Made by a program: the position numbers and the translations under genes. Shown here piece after piece: positions 33,973-41,657 of a DNA stretch of 64,000 bases. The notes beneath the pieces are model-generated. The model did not search any database, had not been told where the DNA came from, and was given only the letters and a program-made list of their open reading frames with translations. The DNA is from Mycolicibacterium duvalii (GTDB taxonomy: Bacteria > Actinomycetota > Actinomycetes > Mycobacteriales > Mycobacteriaceae). Numbering within the stretch: position 1 is the first letter of the stretch; the number at the start of each line of letters is the position of its first letter. The DNA lies in the NCBI RefSeq assembly GCF_010726645.1, contig NZ_AP022563.1:4340001-4404000 (forward strand). The letters are read 5' to 3'.

Positions 33973-34539
33973 ATGGGGGCGGTGAAGTCGCGGGAGGCGT
34001 TCTTCGAGATCGGACTGGAGGTGCTCGCCGATCTCGGTTACGGCCGGTTGAAGCTGGCCGTGGTCTGCCAGCGGTTGGGGGTCACCACCGGCTCCTTCTA
34101 CCACTATTTCTCCAGCTGGTCGGCCTACACGCGGGAACTGGTCGAGCACTGGCAGAACGGCATGACCGTCACCGTGGTCGAGGCGGCGGGCTCCGAGACC
34201 GACCCCCGTGCGCGCATCGACCGGTTGATCCAGAGCGGGCTGACCCTGCCGCATGGCGCCGAGGGCGCGATCCGGGCGTGGAGCGCGGTCGACCCGGACG
34301 TCCGCGCCGTGCAGGCCGCGGTCGACCGGCACCGCTTCGACGCGCTGTACGCCTGCGCGCTGCAGATCCTGTCGCACCCGCGCCAGGCCCAGGTGTTCGC
34401 CGCGTGGGGCATGTACCTGCTGGTCGGGTACGAGCAGGTGCTGTTGCCGGCCGACCTGCCCGGCCTCGGCTGGATGGTCGACCAGATGCTCGACGCGTTG
34501 GACTCCGGACGGTTCAGCTCGGTACCCGACGATGGCTGA
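33973..34539 (+). CDS. TetR-family regulator of the membrane cassette
   Basis: A 188-aa TetR regulator, shorter than its neighbour. The helix-turn-helix is LKLAVVCQRLGVTTGSFYHYFSSW at about residues 27-50. The C-terminal domain is helical. ATG at 33973; the leader is GC-rich with no clear ribosome site. Its stop overlaps the next gene by 8 bases, and that gene touches the FUSC gene, so the three form one unit. It likely controls export through FUSC (inference). Confidence 0.85.
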   Translation: MGAVKSREAFFEIGLEVLADLGYGRLKLAVVCQRLGVTTGSFYHYFSSWSAYTRELVEHWQNGMTVTVVEAAGSETDPRARIDRLIQSGLTLPHGAEGAIRAWSAVDPDVRAVQAAVDRHRFDALYACALQILSHPRQAQVFAAWGMYLLVGYEQVLLPADLPGLGWMVDQMLDALDSGRFSSVPDDG

Positions 34540-35059
34540 CACCGGCGGCGCGGTCTCCGACGCCGAGGAGGTTCCGGTCCAGCACGTCGTCGCGATGCTG
34601 CGGGAACGGCTCTACGGCGCGATCTCGTGTCTGGCGACGCTGGCGGTGCTGACCCGCTACACCGGCGACGACACCGACGCGTGGGCTCGGGTGCTCGACG
34701 TCGCGGTGACGATGGGCGGATTGTGGGCGGCCAGCCTGCTGGCCGACTGGGTCGCCCACCTGAGCGTGCACGGACACTCCCCGCATGGCATCGAGCGTCT
34801 GCGCATCCTGCAGGCCTCCGGTCAGATCCTGCAGGCCAGTGTGTTCCCGCTGCTGGTGCTGGGCGCCGCCGGCATCGGGCTGCTCGACACCGACGACGCG
34901 ATGTGGGTCGCGAAGTGGATCCTGGTGGTCGAACTCGGGCTGATCGCGCTGGCCGCCGTGCGGCGGACCCGGCTGCCGGTCTGGCAGCAAATCGTGACCG
35001 TGGTGTCGCTGGCCGGGCTGGGTCTGCTCGTCATCGCGATCAAAGTGCTTGCCCACTGA
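34532..35059 (+). CDS. Small integral membrane protein, unknown family
   Basis: A 175-aa protein with about five predicted membrane helices (residues 30-46, 58-84, 100-122, 127-145, 150-172) and a polar start with a short acidic run. A conserved-looking HLSVHGHSPHGIERLRILQASGQ loop joins helices two and three and contains three histidines, which could bind metal. ATG at 34532 overlaps the TetR stop by 8 bases, and its own TGA overlaps the next ATG (TGATG). I do not recognise a family. Its position suggests an accessory to the FUSC transporter. Confidence 0.7.
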   Translation: MADTGGAVSDAEEVPVQHVVAMLRERLYGAISCLATLAVLTRYTGDDTDAWARVLDVAVTMGGLWAASLLADWVAHLSVHGHSPHGIERLRILQASGQILQASVFPLLVLGAAGIGLLDTDDAMWVAKWILVVELGLIALAAVRRTRLPVWQQIVTVVSLAGLGLLVIAIKVLAH

Positions 35060-37236
35060 TGCCCGGCCGCGCGGTCGGCTGGCGGACGCGGGTGTCGGGC
35101 CGGTTGCAGCAGCGCGATCCCGACCGTGACGCCCTGCGGCGCGCCATCCGCGCCGCGGTGGTGGTGCCGCTGGCCGCGGCGGTGAGCTTCGCCGTCGCCG
35201 GCGACTCGGCCCAGACCCCGCTGTTCACGCTGTTCGGTTCGGTGGCGCTGCTGGTGTTCTCCGACTTCCCGGGCAACCGGCAGAATCGCGCGCTGGCCTA
35301 TGCGGGGCTGGGTCTCAACGGCTTCGTGCTGATCACCGTCGGCACGCTGGTGGCGCCCTATGCCTGGCCCGCGGTGCTGGTGATGTTCGTGCTGGGAGTG
35401 GTGGTCACCTTCTCCGGTGTGCTGAGCGAAACCGTCGCCGCCGGGCAACGCGCCACGCTGCTGACGTTCGTGCTGCCGGCCTGTACCCCGGTCGGTCCGA
35501 TCGACGAGCGCCTGCTCGGCTGGGCCATCGCGCTGGCGATCTGCGTGCCGGCCGCGCTGTTCGTGCTCGCACCCCGGCACCACGGGCAGCTGCGCCGACG
35601 TGCCGCTCGGGCGTGCCAGGCCCTCGCCGACCGGCTCGACGGCCGCGCCTCGAGTGCGGACGTCACCGCGGCGATGGACGCGCTGCGCCGGAACTTCCTG
35701 GGTGCCGACTTCCGACCGGTCGGGCTGTCGGCGGGCAGCCGGGCGCTGGTCCGCGTCGTCGACGATCTGGAGTGGGTCGCCGAGCGGGCCGGCCGGGACA
35801 CCGGGGTCCCGCTGCGCGACAAGGCCGCGGTGGTGGCGGTGCTGCGGTCCTGTGCGGCGGTGCTGCGGATCTCGCGGCGCGCCCGCCGCGACGCTGCCCG
35901 CGCCGACCTCGACGACGCGCTGACCACGCTGCGCACTGTGGCGCAGGGCCGGTGGCGGGAGGATCTGGAGACCATCCTCGGCGCCGACGACGACGAGCAG
36001 GCCGTCCAGTTGGGTCGGGCGCTGCTGCAGCGGCGCACGGTGGCGGCCACGGTCGGCGCCACCGGGCGCATCATCGCCGCCGCGGCCGCGGCCGACGCCC
36101 GGCCGGTGTGGGCGCGCGCCTTCGGGTTGCGCTTGCCGCCCACCGGCGCCTCCGACCGGCTGCTGCCGGCCCCCGTGGCCGTCGCGCAGATCACCACCGG
36201 TTTCGTCGCCAACCGCGCGGTGGCGCTGCGCAATGCGCTGCGCACCGGTCTGGGGCTGGCGGCGGCGGTCGCGGTGACCCACGTGTTCCCCCTCGAACAC
36301 GGCTTCTGGGTGGTGCTCGGCGCGCTGTCGGTGCTACGCAGCAGCGCGCTGACCACCGGCACCCGGGTGTGGCGTGCGATGTTCGGCACCGGGATCGGTT
36401 TCCTGCTGGGCGCCGTGCTGATCGGGCTCGTCGGCGTCGACCCGGCCGTGCTGTGGGTGCTGATGCCGCTGGCGGTGTTCGGTTCGTCCTACGTGCCCGA
36501 GATCGCGTCGTTCACCGCCGCGCAGGCCGCGTTCACGATGATGGTGCTGATCTTTTTCAACCTCATCGCGCCCACCGGCTGGCAGGTCGGGCTGATCCGG
36601 GTCGAGGACGTGATCGTCGGCGCGCTGGTCGGGGTGACGGTGTCGCTGCTGCTGTGGCCGCGCGGCGCGGCCGCGGCGGTGACGCGGGCGATCGACTCGG
36701 CCCGCGGCATCTTCGTGCGCTACCTGCGGGTCGCGGTGCTGCGCATCACCCGGGGGGCGTTCGAGGAGCGCGCCGACGAGGTCGCGGCCGCCAGCCACCA
36801 GGCGATGACGGCATCGCGGGTCATCGACGACGCTGTGCGCCAGTATCTTTCGGAGAGCAGCGGCGAGACGGACTTCCGGGCGCCGGTGGTGCGCTCGTTC
36901 AACCGGGCGCTGCGCCTGCGGGGGGTGGCCGATTTGATCGCCGACATTCCGACACCGCCGCCGCTGGGAGCCTACCCGGCGGTGCGTCAGGTGCTGGAGT
37001 CCCACACCGACGCGCTCTACGAACGGGTCTGCGGCACCCCGGACCCGGACTGGCCGGCCGCGCCGATCAGCGACGAGTTCGTGCGCGCACTGCGGTCGGA
37101 GGTTCGCGACGACGACCTCGGGGTGGCCGCGGCGCTGCCGTTGCTGACCGTCGCGGCGCTGCTGGGCGAGCTGGAGCTGATCTATCCGAGACCCGAGCCG
37201 TCGAGCCAGCCCGCGCCGAGAGTGCAACCACGGTAG
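35059..37236 (+). CDS. FUSC-family membrane protein, aromatic-acid exporter type
   Basis: A 725-aa protein with two blocks of membrane helices, residues 30-175 and about 378-540, each followed by a soluble helical region. This is the AaeB/YccS (FUSC) arrangement linked to export of aromatic acids and other organic anions. The second block includes AVAVTHVFPLEHGFWVVLGALSVLRSSALTTGTRVWRAMFGTGIGFLLG, a typical FUSC stretch. The ATG overlaps the TGA of the preceding gene by one base. It ends 16 bases before the left end of the IS30 element; the element did not interrupt it. Confidence 0.85.
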   Translation: MPGRAVGWRTRVSGRLQQRDPDRDALRRAIRAAVVVPLAAAVSFAVAGDSAQTPLFTLFGSVALLVFSDFPGNRQNRALAYAGLGLNGFVLITVGTLVAPYAWPAVLVMFVLGVVVTFSGVLSETVAAGQRATLLTFVLPACTPVGPIDERLLGWAIALAICVPAALFVLAPRHHGQLRRRAARACQALADRLDGRASSADVTAAMDALRRNFLGADFRPVGLSAGSRALVRVVDDLEWVAERAGRDTGVPLRDKAAVVAVLRSCAAVLRISRRARRDAARADLDDALTTLRTVAQGRWREDLETILGADDDEQAVQLGRALLQRRTVAATVGATGRIIAAAAAADARPVWARAFGLRLPPTGASDRLLPAPVAVAQITTGFVANRAVALRNALRTGLGLAAAVAVTHVFPLEHGFWVVLGALSVLRSSALTTGTRVWRAMFGTGIGFLLGAVLIGLVGVDPAVLWVLMPLAVFGSSYVPEIASFTAAQAAFTMMVLIFFNLIAPTGWQVGLIRVEDVIVGALVGVTVSLLLWPRGAAAAVTRAIDSARGIFVRYLRVAVLRITRGAFEERADEVAAASHQAMTASRVIDDAVRQYLSESSGETDFRAPVVRSFNRALRLRGVADLIADIPTPPPLGAYPAVRQVLESHTDALYERVCGTPDPDWPAAPISDEFVRALRSEVRDDDLGVAAALPLLTVAALLGELELIYPRPEPSSQPAPRVQPR

Positions 37237-37245
37237 CTCTGGCAC

Positions 37246-37259
37246 CCTTGGGTTCAAGG
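37246..37259. repeat. Short hairpin CCTTG-N4-CAAGG at the IS left junction
   Basis: CCTTG (37246-37250) and CAAGG (37255-37259) flank GGTT. The right arm is the start of the IS left inverted repeat, the left arm is host DNA downstream of FUSC. IS30-family elements often choose palindromic targets, so this may be part of the target symmetry. It may also act as a weak terminator. Confidence 0.3.
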
Positions 37260-38565
37260 AGTCGATGCAACAGGTGGTGAGTTTGAGAGTAGTTCGTTGA
37301 GGGCTTCGGCTGGGGTCTTCCAGTTCAGTGTCTTGCGAGGTCGGCCGTTGAGTTCGGCGGCGACGTAGTCGAGGTAGTGGGCCGGATAGATCGATAGGTC
37401 GGTGCCTTTAGGGAAGTATTGGCGCAGGAGCCCGTTGGTGTTCTCGTTGCTGCCGCGTTGCCATGGGGAGTGCGGGTCGCAGAAGTAGATGTCGAGGTCG
37501 GTGGCCGCGGCGATCGCGAGGTGATTGGCCATCTCACTGCCTTGATCCCATGTCAGCGACCGCCGCAGATGCTCGGGCAGTTCGGTGATTTTGGCGACGA
37601 TCGCGTTCTGCACGCTTTCAGCAGTGTGGTCATCGGGCAGGTGCAACAGCATGACGAACCGGGTCGTGCGTTCGACCAGCGTGCCGATCGCTGATGCCGA
37701 GGCGGTGGAGCCGAGGATGAGGTCGCCTTCCCAGTGTCCGGGCACTGCCCGGTCGGCCACTTCGGCCGGGCGTTGACTGATGTTGATCATGCCGGGGATG
37801 CGTCCGCGGCGGGTCGCGGCCTGGTGCTGGGGTCGACGCACCGCACGCTTGCTCCGGAGGCACTGGTGCAGTTCGCGGCGCAGGGAGCCGCGTCCTTGCA
37901 CGTAGAGGGCTCGATAGATGGCTTCGTGTGACACCCACATCTCCGGATCGTCGGGGAAGTCGATGCGCAGCCGTAGGGCGATCTGCTCGGGGCTGTGCCG
38001 CGACTCCAATCGACTCTGCACCTCATCACGCAGGGTGTCACTGTGGGACAGCTTGCCGGGCTTGGGCCGCAACGCGCGGTCGGCGGATCGGTCGTGGGCG
38101 GCCAGCGCGCGGTACTGCACCACGGCGGCTCTGCCGCTTTGGCGGGCTCCGAAGGCGTGTTTGCGGCGATACCCCGATGTACGGGCGTTGCTCTTACGCG
38201 CCCGCAGCTCGTTGTTGGCGTCGATTTCGCGTTTGATCGTCGAGGCTGGGCGGCCCAGTCGACGACCCATGGACCGCAACGACTCGCCGGCGTGGACGCC
38301 GACCTGTATCTCGATGCGGTCCTGCAAGGTCAACCGCGGACGCGGTCCGGTGATGTTGGGTTTGCTCGCACGCGGTTTCACACCGCCAGCTTGCCGAAAC
38401 CATCGGTGAGCGCAGGTCGCCGACACTCCTACGGCCCTACCAGCATGTTCGGGCAACAACCCATTACGGATCTGCTCCCAAAACAACGGCTTCCGTGACT
38501 GCAACAAAGCTCGACCCATGACAACACTCCTCAATCAAAGACGGGTGTTGCATCGATCCCTTGAA
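37253..38565 (-). mobile_element. IS30-family insertion sequence, about 1.3 kb, apparently intact
   Basis: The ends are imperfect 20-base inverted repeats, TTCAAGGAGTCGATGCAACA (37253-37272) and its mate TTCAAGGGATCGATGCAACA read from 38565 to 38546, with 18 of 20 bases equal; two more G residues lie outside on both sides. One intact transposase fills the element, and its stop is inside the left repeat. No clear target duplication is visible. The body looks less GC-rich than the flanks, and codon use differs from neighbouring genes. The insertion lies in the gap between convergent FUSC and pirin genes, so no gene is broken. Confidence 0.9.
37254..38519 (-). CDS. IS30-family transposase
   Basis: A 421-aa transposase. 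The N-terminal helix-turn-helix region includes WEQIRNGLLPEHAGRAVGVSATCAHRWFRQAGG and a second motif LTLQDRIEIQVGVHAGESLRSMGRRLGRPASTIKREI, followed by the DDE catalytic domain: GHWEGDLILG (first Asp), TWDQGSEMANH (second Asp) and SPWQRGSNENTNGLLRQYFPKGTDLS (Glu). The 33-residue DDE C-terminus is complete. ATG at 38519 with GAGGAG eight bases upstream. The TGA lies in the left inverted repeat. No frame damage is seen, so the element could be active. Confidence 0.95.
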   Translation of the reverse strand: MGRALLQSRKPLFWEQIRNGLLPEHAGRAVGVSATCAHRWFRQAGGVKPRASKPNITGPRPRLTLQDRIEIQVGVHAGESLRSMGRRLGRPASTIKREIDANNELRARKSNARTSGYRRKHAFGARQSGRAAVVQYRALAAHDRSADRALRPKPGKLSHSDTLRDEVQSRLESRHSPEQIALRLRIDFPDDPEMWVSHEAIYRALYVQGRGSLRRELHQCLRSKRAVRRPQHQAATRRGRIPGMINISQRPAEVADRAVPGHWEGDLILGSTASASAIGTLVERTTRFVMLLHLPDDHTAESVQNAIVAKITELPEHLRRSLTWDQGSEMANHLAIAAATDLDIYFCDPHSPWQRGSNENTNGLLRQYFPKGTDLSIYPAHYLDYVAAELNGRPRKTLNWKTPAEALNELLSNSPPVASTP

Positions 38566-38616
38566 ACCGCCACCGAAACCACTACCGCAGCGGCACTTTC
38601 GCGGCCATCTCGGCGC

Positions 38617-39600
38617 TCAGCGGGGGCGGTGCGGCATCAGCGCGCCGGGTGGGACGGTGCCGAACCGGCCGGCCTGGAAGTCCTCGACCGCCTCGATCAG
38701 CTCGGACTTGGAGTTCATCACGAACGGACCGTACTGGAACACCGGCTCGCGGATCGGCCGGCCGCCCAGCAGCAGCACCTCGAGCGCGGGACGGTGCGAG
38801 TCCTGCGTCGGCTCGGCGGTCACGCTGACGCGGTCGCCGGGTCCGAGCACCGCGAGCTGGCCCTGGTGGATCGGGTGTCCGACCGGCCCCACCGCACCGC
38901 GCCCGGACAGCACATAGACCAGCGCGTTGAAATCCCGGTTCCAGGGCAGGTTCAGCGCAGCGCCGGGCGCAATCGTGGCGTGCGCCAGCGTGATCGGGGT
39001 GTAGGTGGCCCCGGGGCCGCTGTACCGGGCGGCTGCGGTCTCGATGTCCCCGGCGATCACACGCACCAGCGCGCCGACGTCGGCCGAGGCCAGCAGCCGC
39101 ACCTGACCGCCCTCGATGGCCTGATACCTGGGCGCGGCGAACTTGTGCTTCTTGGGCAGGTTCACCCACAGCTGGATGCCGTGGAACAACCCGCCGCTCT
39201 CGACGAGTTCGGCCGGCGGGGTCTCGATGTGCAGGATCCCGGCGCCGGCGGTCATCCACTGCGTGGCGCCGTCGGTGATCATCCCGCCGCCCCCGTGGGA
39301 GTCCTGGTGGGCGAAGCGCCCGTCGATCATGTAGGTGACGGTTTCGAAACCGCGGTGCGGGTGCCAGTCGGTGCCGCGCGGCTCGCCCGGCTGGTAGTCG
39401 ACCTCCCCCATCTGGTCCATGTGCACGAACGGGTCGAGGTCGCGGGCGCTGACGCCGGCGAACGCGCGCACCACCGGAAAGCCTTCGCCTTCGAAACCGG
39501 ACGGACCGGTGGTGATCGAGCGCACCGGACGTTCGGTGTCCGACGGGGACGGACCGCTCAGACGGGGCAGGGTGAGGGTATCGGCAGTGACAGCAGGCAT
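38617..39600 (-). CDS. Pirin family protein
   Basis: A 327-aa double cupin. The N-terminal cupin carries the metal-binding pattern DWHPHRGFETVTYMIDG (His residues at about 79-83) and later H and E residues near HIETPPAE; the second cupin is at about 190-300. Bacterial pirins bind iron or nickel and some act as quercetinases or redox sensors; no single role is proven. The ATG is at 39600, and a CGGACC-GT-GGTCCG palindrome lies 13 bases upstream. The IS30 element is downstream, 51 bases after its stop, and does not touch it. Confidence 0.9.
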   Translation of the reverse strand: MPAVTADTLTLPRLSGPSPSDTERPVRSITTGPSGFEGEGFPVVRAFAGVSARDLDPFVHMDQMGEVDYQPGEPRGTDWHPHRGFETVTYMIDGRFAHQDSHGGGGMITDGATQWMTAGAGILHIETPPAELVESGGLFHGIQLWVNLPKKHKFAAPRYQAIEGGQVRLLASADVGALVRVIAGDIETAAARYSGPGATYTPITLAHATIAPGAALNLPWNRDFNALVYVLSGRGAVGPVGHPIHQGQLAVLGPGDRVSVTAEPTQDSHRPALEVLLLGGRPIREPVFQYGPFVMNSKSELIEAVEDFQAGRFGTVPPGALMPHRPR

Positions 39601-39612
39601 GCCCCGAACAAC

Positions 39613-39626
39613 CGGACCGTGGTCCG
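39613..39626. promoter_or_regulatory. Palindrome CGGACC-GT-GGTCCG at the pirin promoter
   Basis: Perfect 6-base arms around GT, 13 bases upstream of the pirin ATG and 89 before the DUF6131-like gene on the other strand. The spacing suits a repressor blocking transcription start. The binding protein is unknown and no regulator gene is adjacent. Confidence 0.45.
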
Positions 39627-39714
39627 ATTAATTCCGTCAGCGTTTGGTAACTAACGCCGGCGGCAATGCATACGCCGACCGCAGTTCCCTCGAACCCACA
39701 GATCGGATCACTCA

Positions 39715-39870
39715 ATGATCGTGCTCGGCGTCATCCTCCTGCTGATCGGCTACTTCACCAGCCTGTCGATCCTGTACACGATCGGCGGCATCCTCGTGGT
39801 GATCGGCATCGTGCTCTGGATTCTCGGCGCCGTCGGCAAGCCCGTCGGCGGACGAAAAGTCTGGTTCTAG
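39715..39870 (+). CDS. Small two-helix membrane protein (DUF6131-like)
   Basis: A 51-aa protein too short for common gene cut-offs. Two hydrophobic helices (residues 2-21 and 23-41) rich in Ile, Leu and Val are followed by a Gly/Arg tail VGGRKVWF. This pattern, MIVLGVILLLIGY followed by a GR tail, is found in many mycobacterial genomes as a small membrane family. The function is unknown. Its stop TAG shares CTAG with the stop of the convergent ptsI gene. Confidence 0.75.
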   Translation: MIVLGVILLLIGYFTSLSILYTIGGILVVIGIVLWILGAVGKPVGGRKVWF

Positions 39871-41549
39871 CCCAGAATCTCCAGCGCAGCGGCGCGGGCT
39901 TCGGCGGTGCTGGCGGTGGCCAGCACCGCCTCGGCCGCGTCGCGGCACTGCTGTAGCGACACCTGGGCCAGCTTCGCGCCGACCGACTGCACCGCCGCCG
40001 CGGCCGCCGACAGCGACGTCACGCCCAGACCGGCCAGCACGCAGGCCAGCAGCGGGTCGGCGGCGGCCTCCCCGCACACCCCGACCGGCTTGTCGACAGC
40101 CGCCCCGGCCCGCACGGTCATCGCGACCAGCGCCAGCACCGCCGGCTGCCACGGATCGGTGAGCGTGGCCAGCTGCGCGGACATCCGGTCGGCGGCCATC
40201 GTGTACTGCGCCAGGTCATTGGTCCCGATCGATAAAAAGTCGACGTGGTCGAGGATCTTCTCGGCCAGCAGCGCCGCGGCCGGAACCTCGATCATCACGC
40301 CCGGGGTCAAGCCCCGGGAGCGGGCCCGGGCGGCGAAGTCTTCGGCCTCCTGCGCGGTGGCGATCATCGGCGCCATCACCCACGGGGCGGCGCCCGTGCG
40401 CTCGGCGGCGGCCCCGATCGCGTCGAGTTGGCGGTCCAGCAGCCCCGGGTTGGCCTCCGCGATCCGGATGCCGCGCACGCCGAGCGCGGGGTTGGCCTCG
40501 TCGGGATGCCCGGCGAACTTCAGCGGCTTGTCCGACCCGGCGTCGAGGGTGCGGACCACGACCTTGCGGCCCTCGAACGCGGCGAGGACCTCGCCGTAGA
40601 TCTCGGCCTGCTCGTCGACGGTGGGTTCGGTGTCGCGGTTGAGGAAGCACAGCTCGGTCCGGAACAGCCCGACCCCTTCGGCCGGGGTCTCGCGGGCCGC
40701 ACGCGCGGCCGCACCGTCCTGCACGTTGGCCAGCACCGCGACCTGATGACCGTCGGCGGTGGCCCCCGGTCCCGCCCAGTTCGCCGCGGCGGCGGCCGCC
40801 CGGCGGGCCTCGTCGACGGCCTGTTGGGCGGTGGCCGGATCCGGGTTCACGGTGACCGTGCCCAGCGTCCCGTCGACCAGCACCATCGCCCCGGCCTCGA
40901 CGTCGTCGAGACCGGTGACGGCGACGACGCACGGGATGCCCAGCTGGCGCGCGATGATCGCGGTGTGGCTGGTCGGCCCGCCGAGGGTGGTGGCCAGCGC
41001 GACGACCAGGTTCGGGTCCAGTCCGGCGGTGTCGGCCGGGGCGAGGTCCTCGGCGCAGAGAATGGACGGCACGTCGGGCATCGGCACCCCGGGCTCGGGC
41101 AGGCCGGCCAGTTCGGCGGTGACGCGGTCGCGGATGTCGCGCAGGTCGGTGACCCGTTCGGCCATCAGGCCGCCCATCTTGGTGAACATGTCGACGAACT
41201 GGTCGACCGCGCCGGCGACCGCGCGCACGGCCGGCGCCCCGTCCTTGATGCGTTTCTCCGCCGCGCCGAGCCACGCGCGGTCCTGGGCCAGCGTCGCGGT
41301 CGCGGTCAGCACTTCGGCCGCGGCGCCCGACGCGTGCGTCGCCCGCTCCCGCAGGCGGGTGGCGACCGTCGTCGCGGCCGCGGTGAAGCGCTCGACTTCG
41401 GCGGGCCGGTCGGCCTCGGCCAAGTCGGCGCCGGCCTGGACGTCGACGTCGGGCAGCGTGCCGGGCCGGATCACCGGCCCGTATTGCACACCCGCCACGA
41501 CGGGAACACCGTGCAACACGGGTGAGGTAAGCGGAGACGAGGTGGTCAT
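39867..41549 (-). CDS. ptsI: PEP-protein phosphotransferase, enzyme I of the PTS
   Basis: The 560-aa enzyme I takes phosphate from phosphoenolpyruvate and gives it to HPr. The phospho-His is H195 in GGPTSHTAIIARQLGIPCV, and the PEP-binding C-terminal barrel has DEANPALGVRGIRIAE and DFLSIGTNDLAQYTMAADR and the late VGVCGEAA with the catalytic Cys. The ATG is at 41549: a TAACCT box ends 7 bases before it, so the message may be leaderless, and no ribosome site is visible. Upstream in-frame codons are ignored because they would run through the promoter and fruR. Divergent from fruR-fruK-fruA-ptsH. Confidence 0.95.
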   Translation of the reverse strand: MTTSSPLTSPVLHGVPVVAGVQYGPVIRPGTLPDVDVQAGADLAEADRPAEVERFTAAATTVATRLRERATHASGAAAEVLTATATLAQDRAWLGAAEKRIKDGAPAVRAVAGAVDQFVDMFTKMGGLMAERVTDLRDIRDRVTAELAGLPEPGVPMPDVPSILCAEDLAPADTAGLDPNLVVALATTLGGPTSHTAIIARQLGIPCVVAVTGLDDVEAGAMVLVDGTLGTVTVNPDPATAQQAVDEARRAAAAAANWAGPGATADGHQVAVLANVQDGAAARAARETPAEGVGLFRTELCFLNRDTEPTVDEQAEIYGEVLAAFEGRKVVVRTLDAGSDKPLKFAGHPDEANPALGVRGIRIAEANPGLLDRQLDAIGAAAERTGAAPWVMAPMIATAQEAEDFAARARSRGLTPGVMIEVPAAALLAEKILDHVDFLSIGTNDLAQYTMAADRMSAQLATLTDPWQPAVLALVAMTVRAGAAVDKPVGVCGEAAADPLLACVLAGLGVTSLSAAAAAVQSVGAKLAQVSLQQCRDAAEAVLATASTAEARAAALEILG

Positions 41550-41555
41550 GTGACC

Positions 41556-41584
41556 CAGGTTACAAGAAACCGTTGACAAGTCAA
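41556..41584 (-). promoter_or_regulatory. ptsI promoter with TTGACT / TAACCT elements
   Basis: On the minus strand TTGACT is followed, after 16 bases, by TAACCT, which ends 7 bases before the ptsI ATG. Both hexamers fit mycobacterial SigA promoters (TTGACA, TANNNT). The start of transcription would fall at or next to the ATG, giving a leaderless mRNA. The -35 overlaps the palindrome at 41572-41585, so the FruR regulator could act here. Confidence 0.55.
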
Positions 41585-41585
41585 C
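41572..41585. promoter_or_regulatory. Palindrome GTTGAC-AA-GTCAAC, candidate FruR operator
   Basis: Perfect 6-base arms around AA, in the centre of the 108-base ptsI/fruR gap. TCAAC boxes recur at 41581-41585 and 41611-41615, the latter as TCAACATTGA with its own symmetry. DeoR-family regulators often bind such repeated half-sites. The plus-strand TTGACA for fruR lies inside the palindrome as well, so one site could control both directions. Binding is inferred. Confidence 0.5.
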
Positions 41586-41657
41586 ACGTTCAGGAGTAAA
41601 ACCAAACACATCAACATTGAATTGCGACCGACCCCACACAAAACCGCACGGAGAGCC

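Noticed and set aside
37247..38571. Target-site duplication of the IS30 element
   Set aside because: Bases flanking both repeats (CTT/GG on the left, ACC/GCC on the right) do not match.
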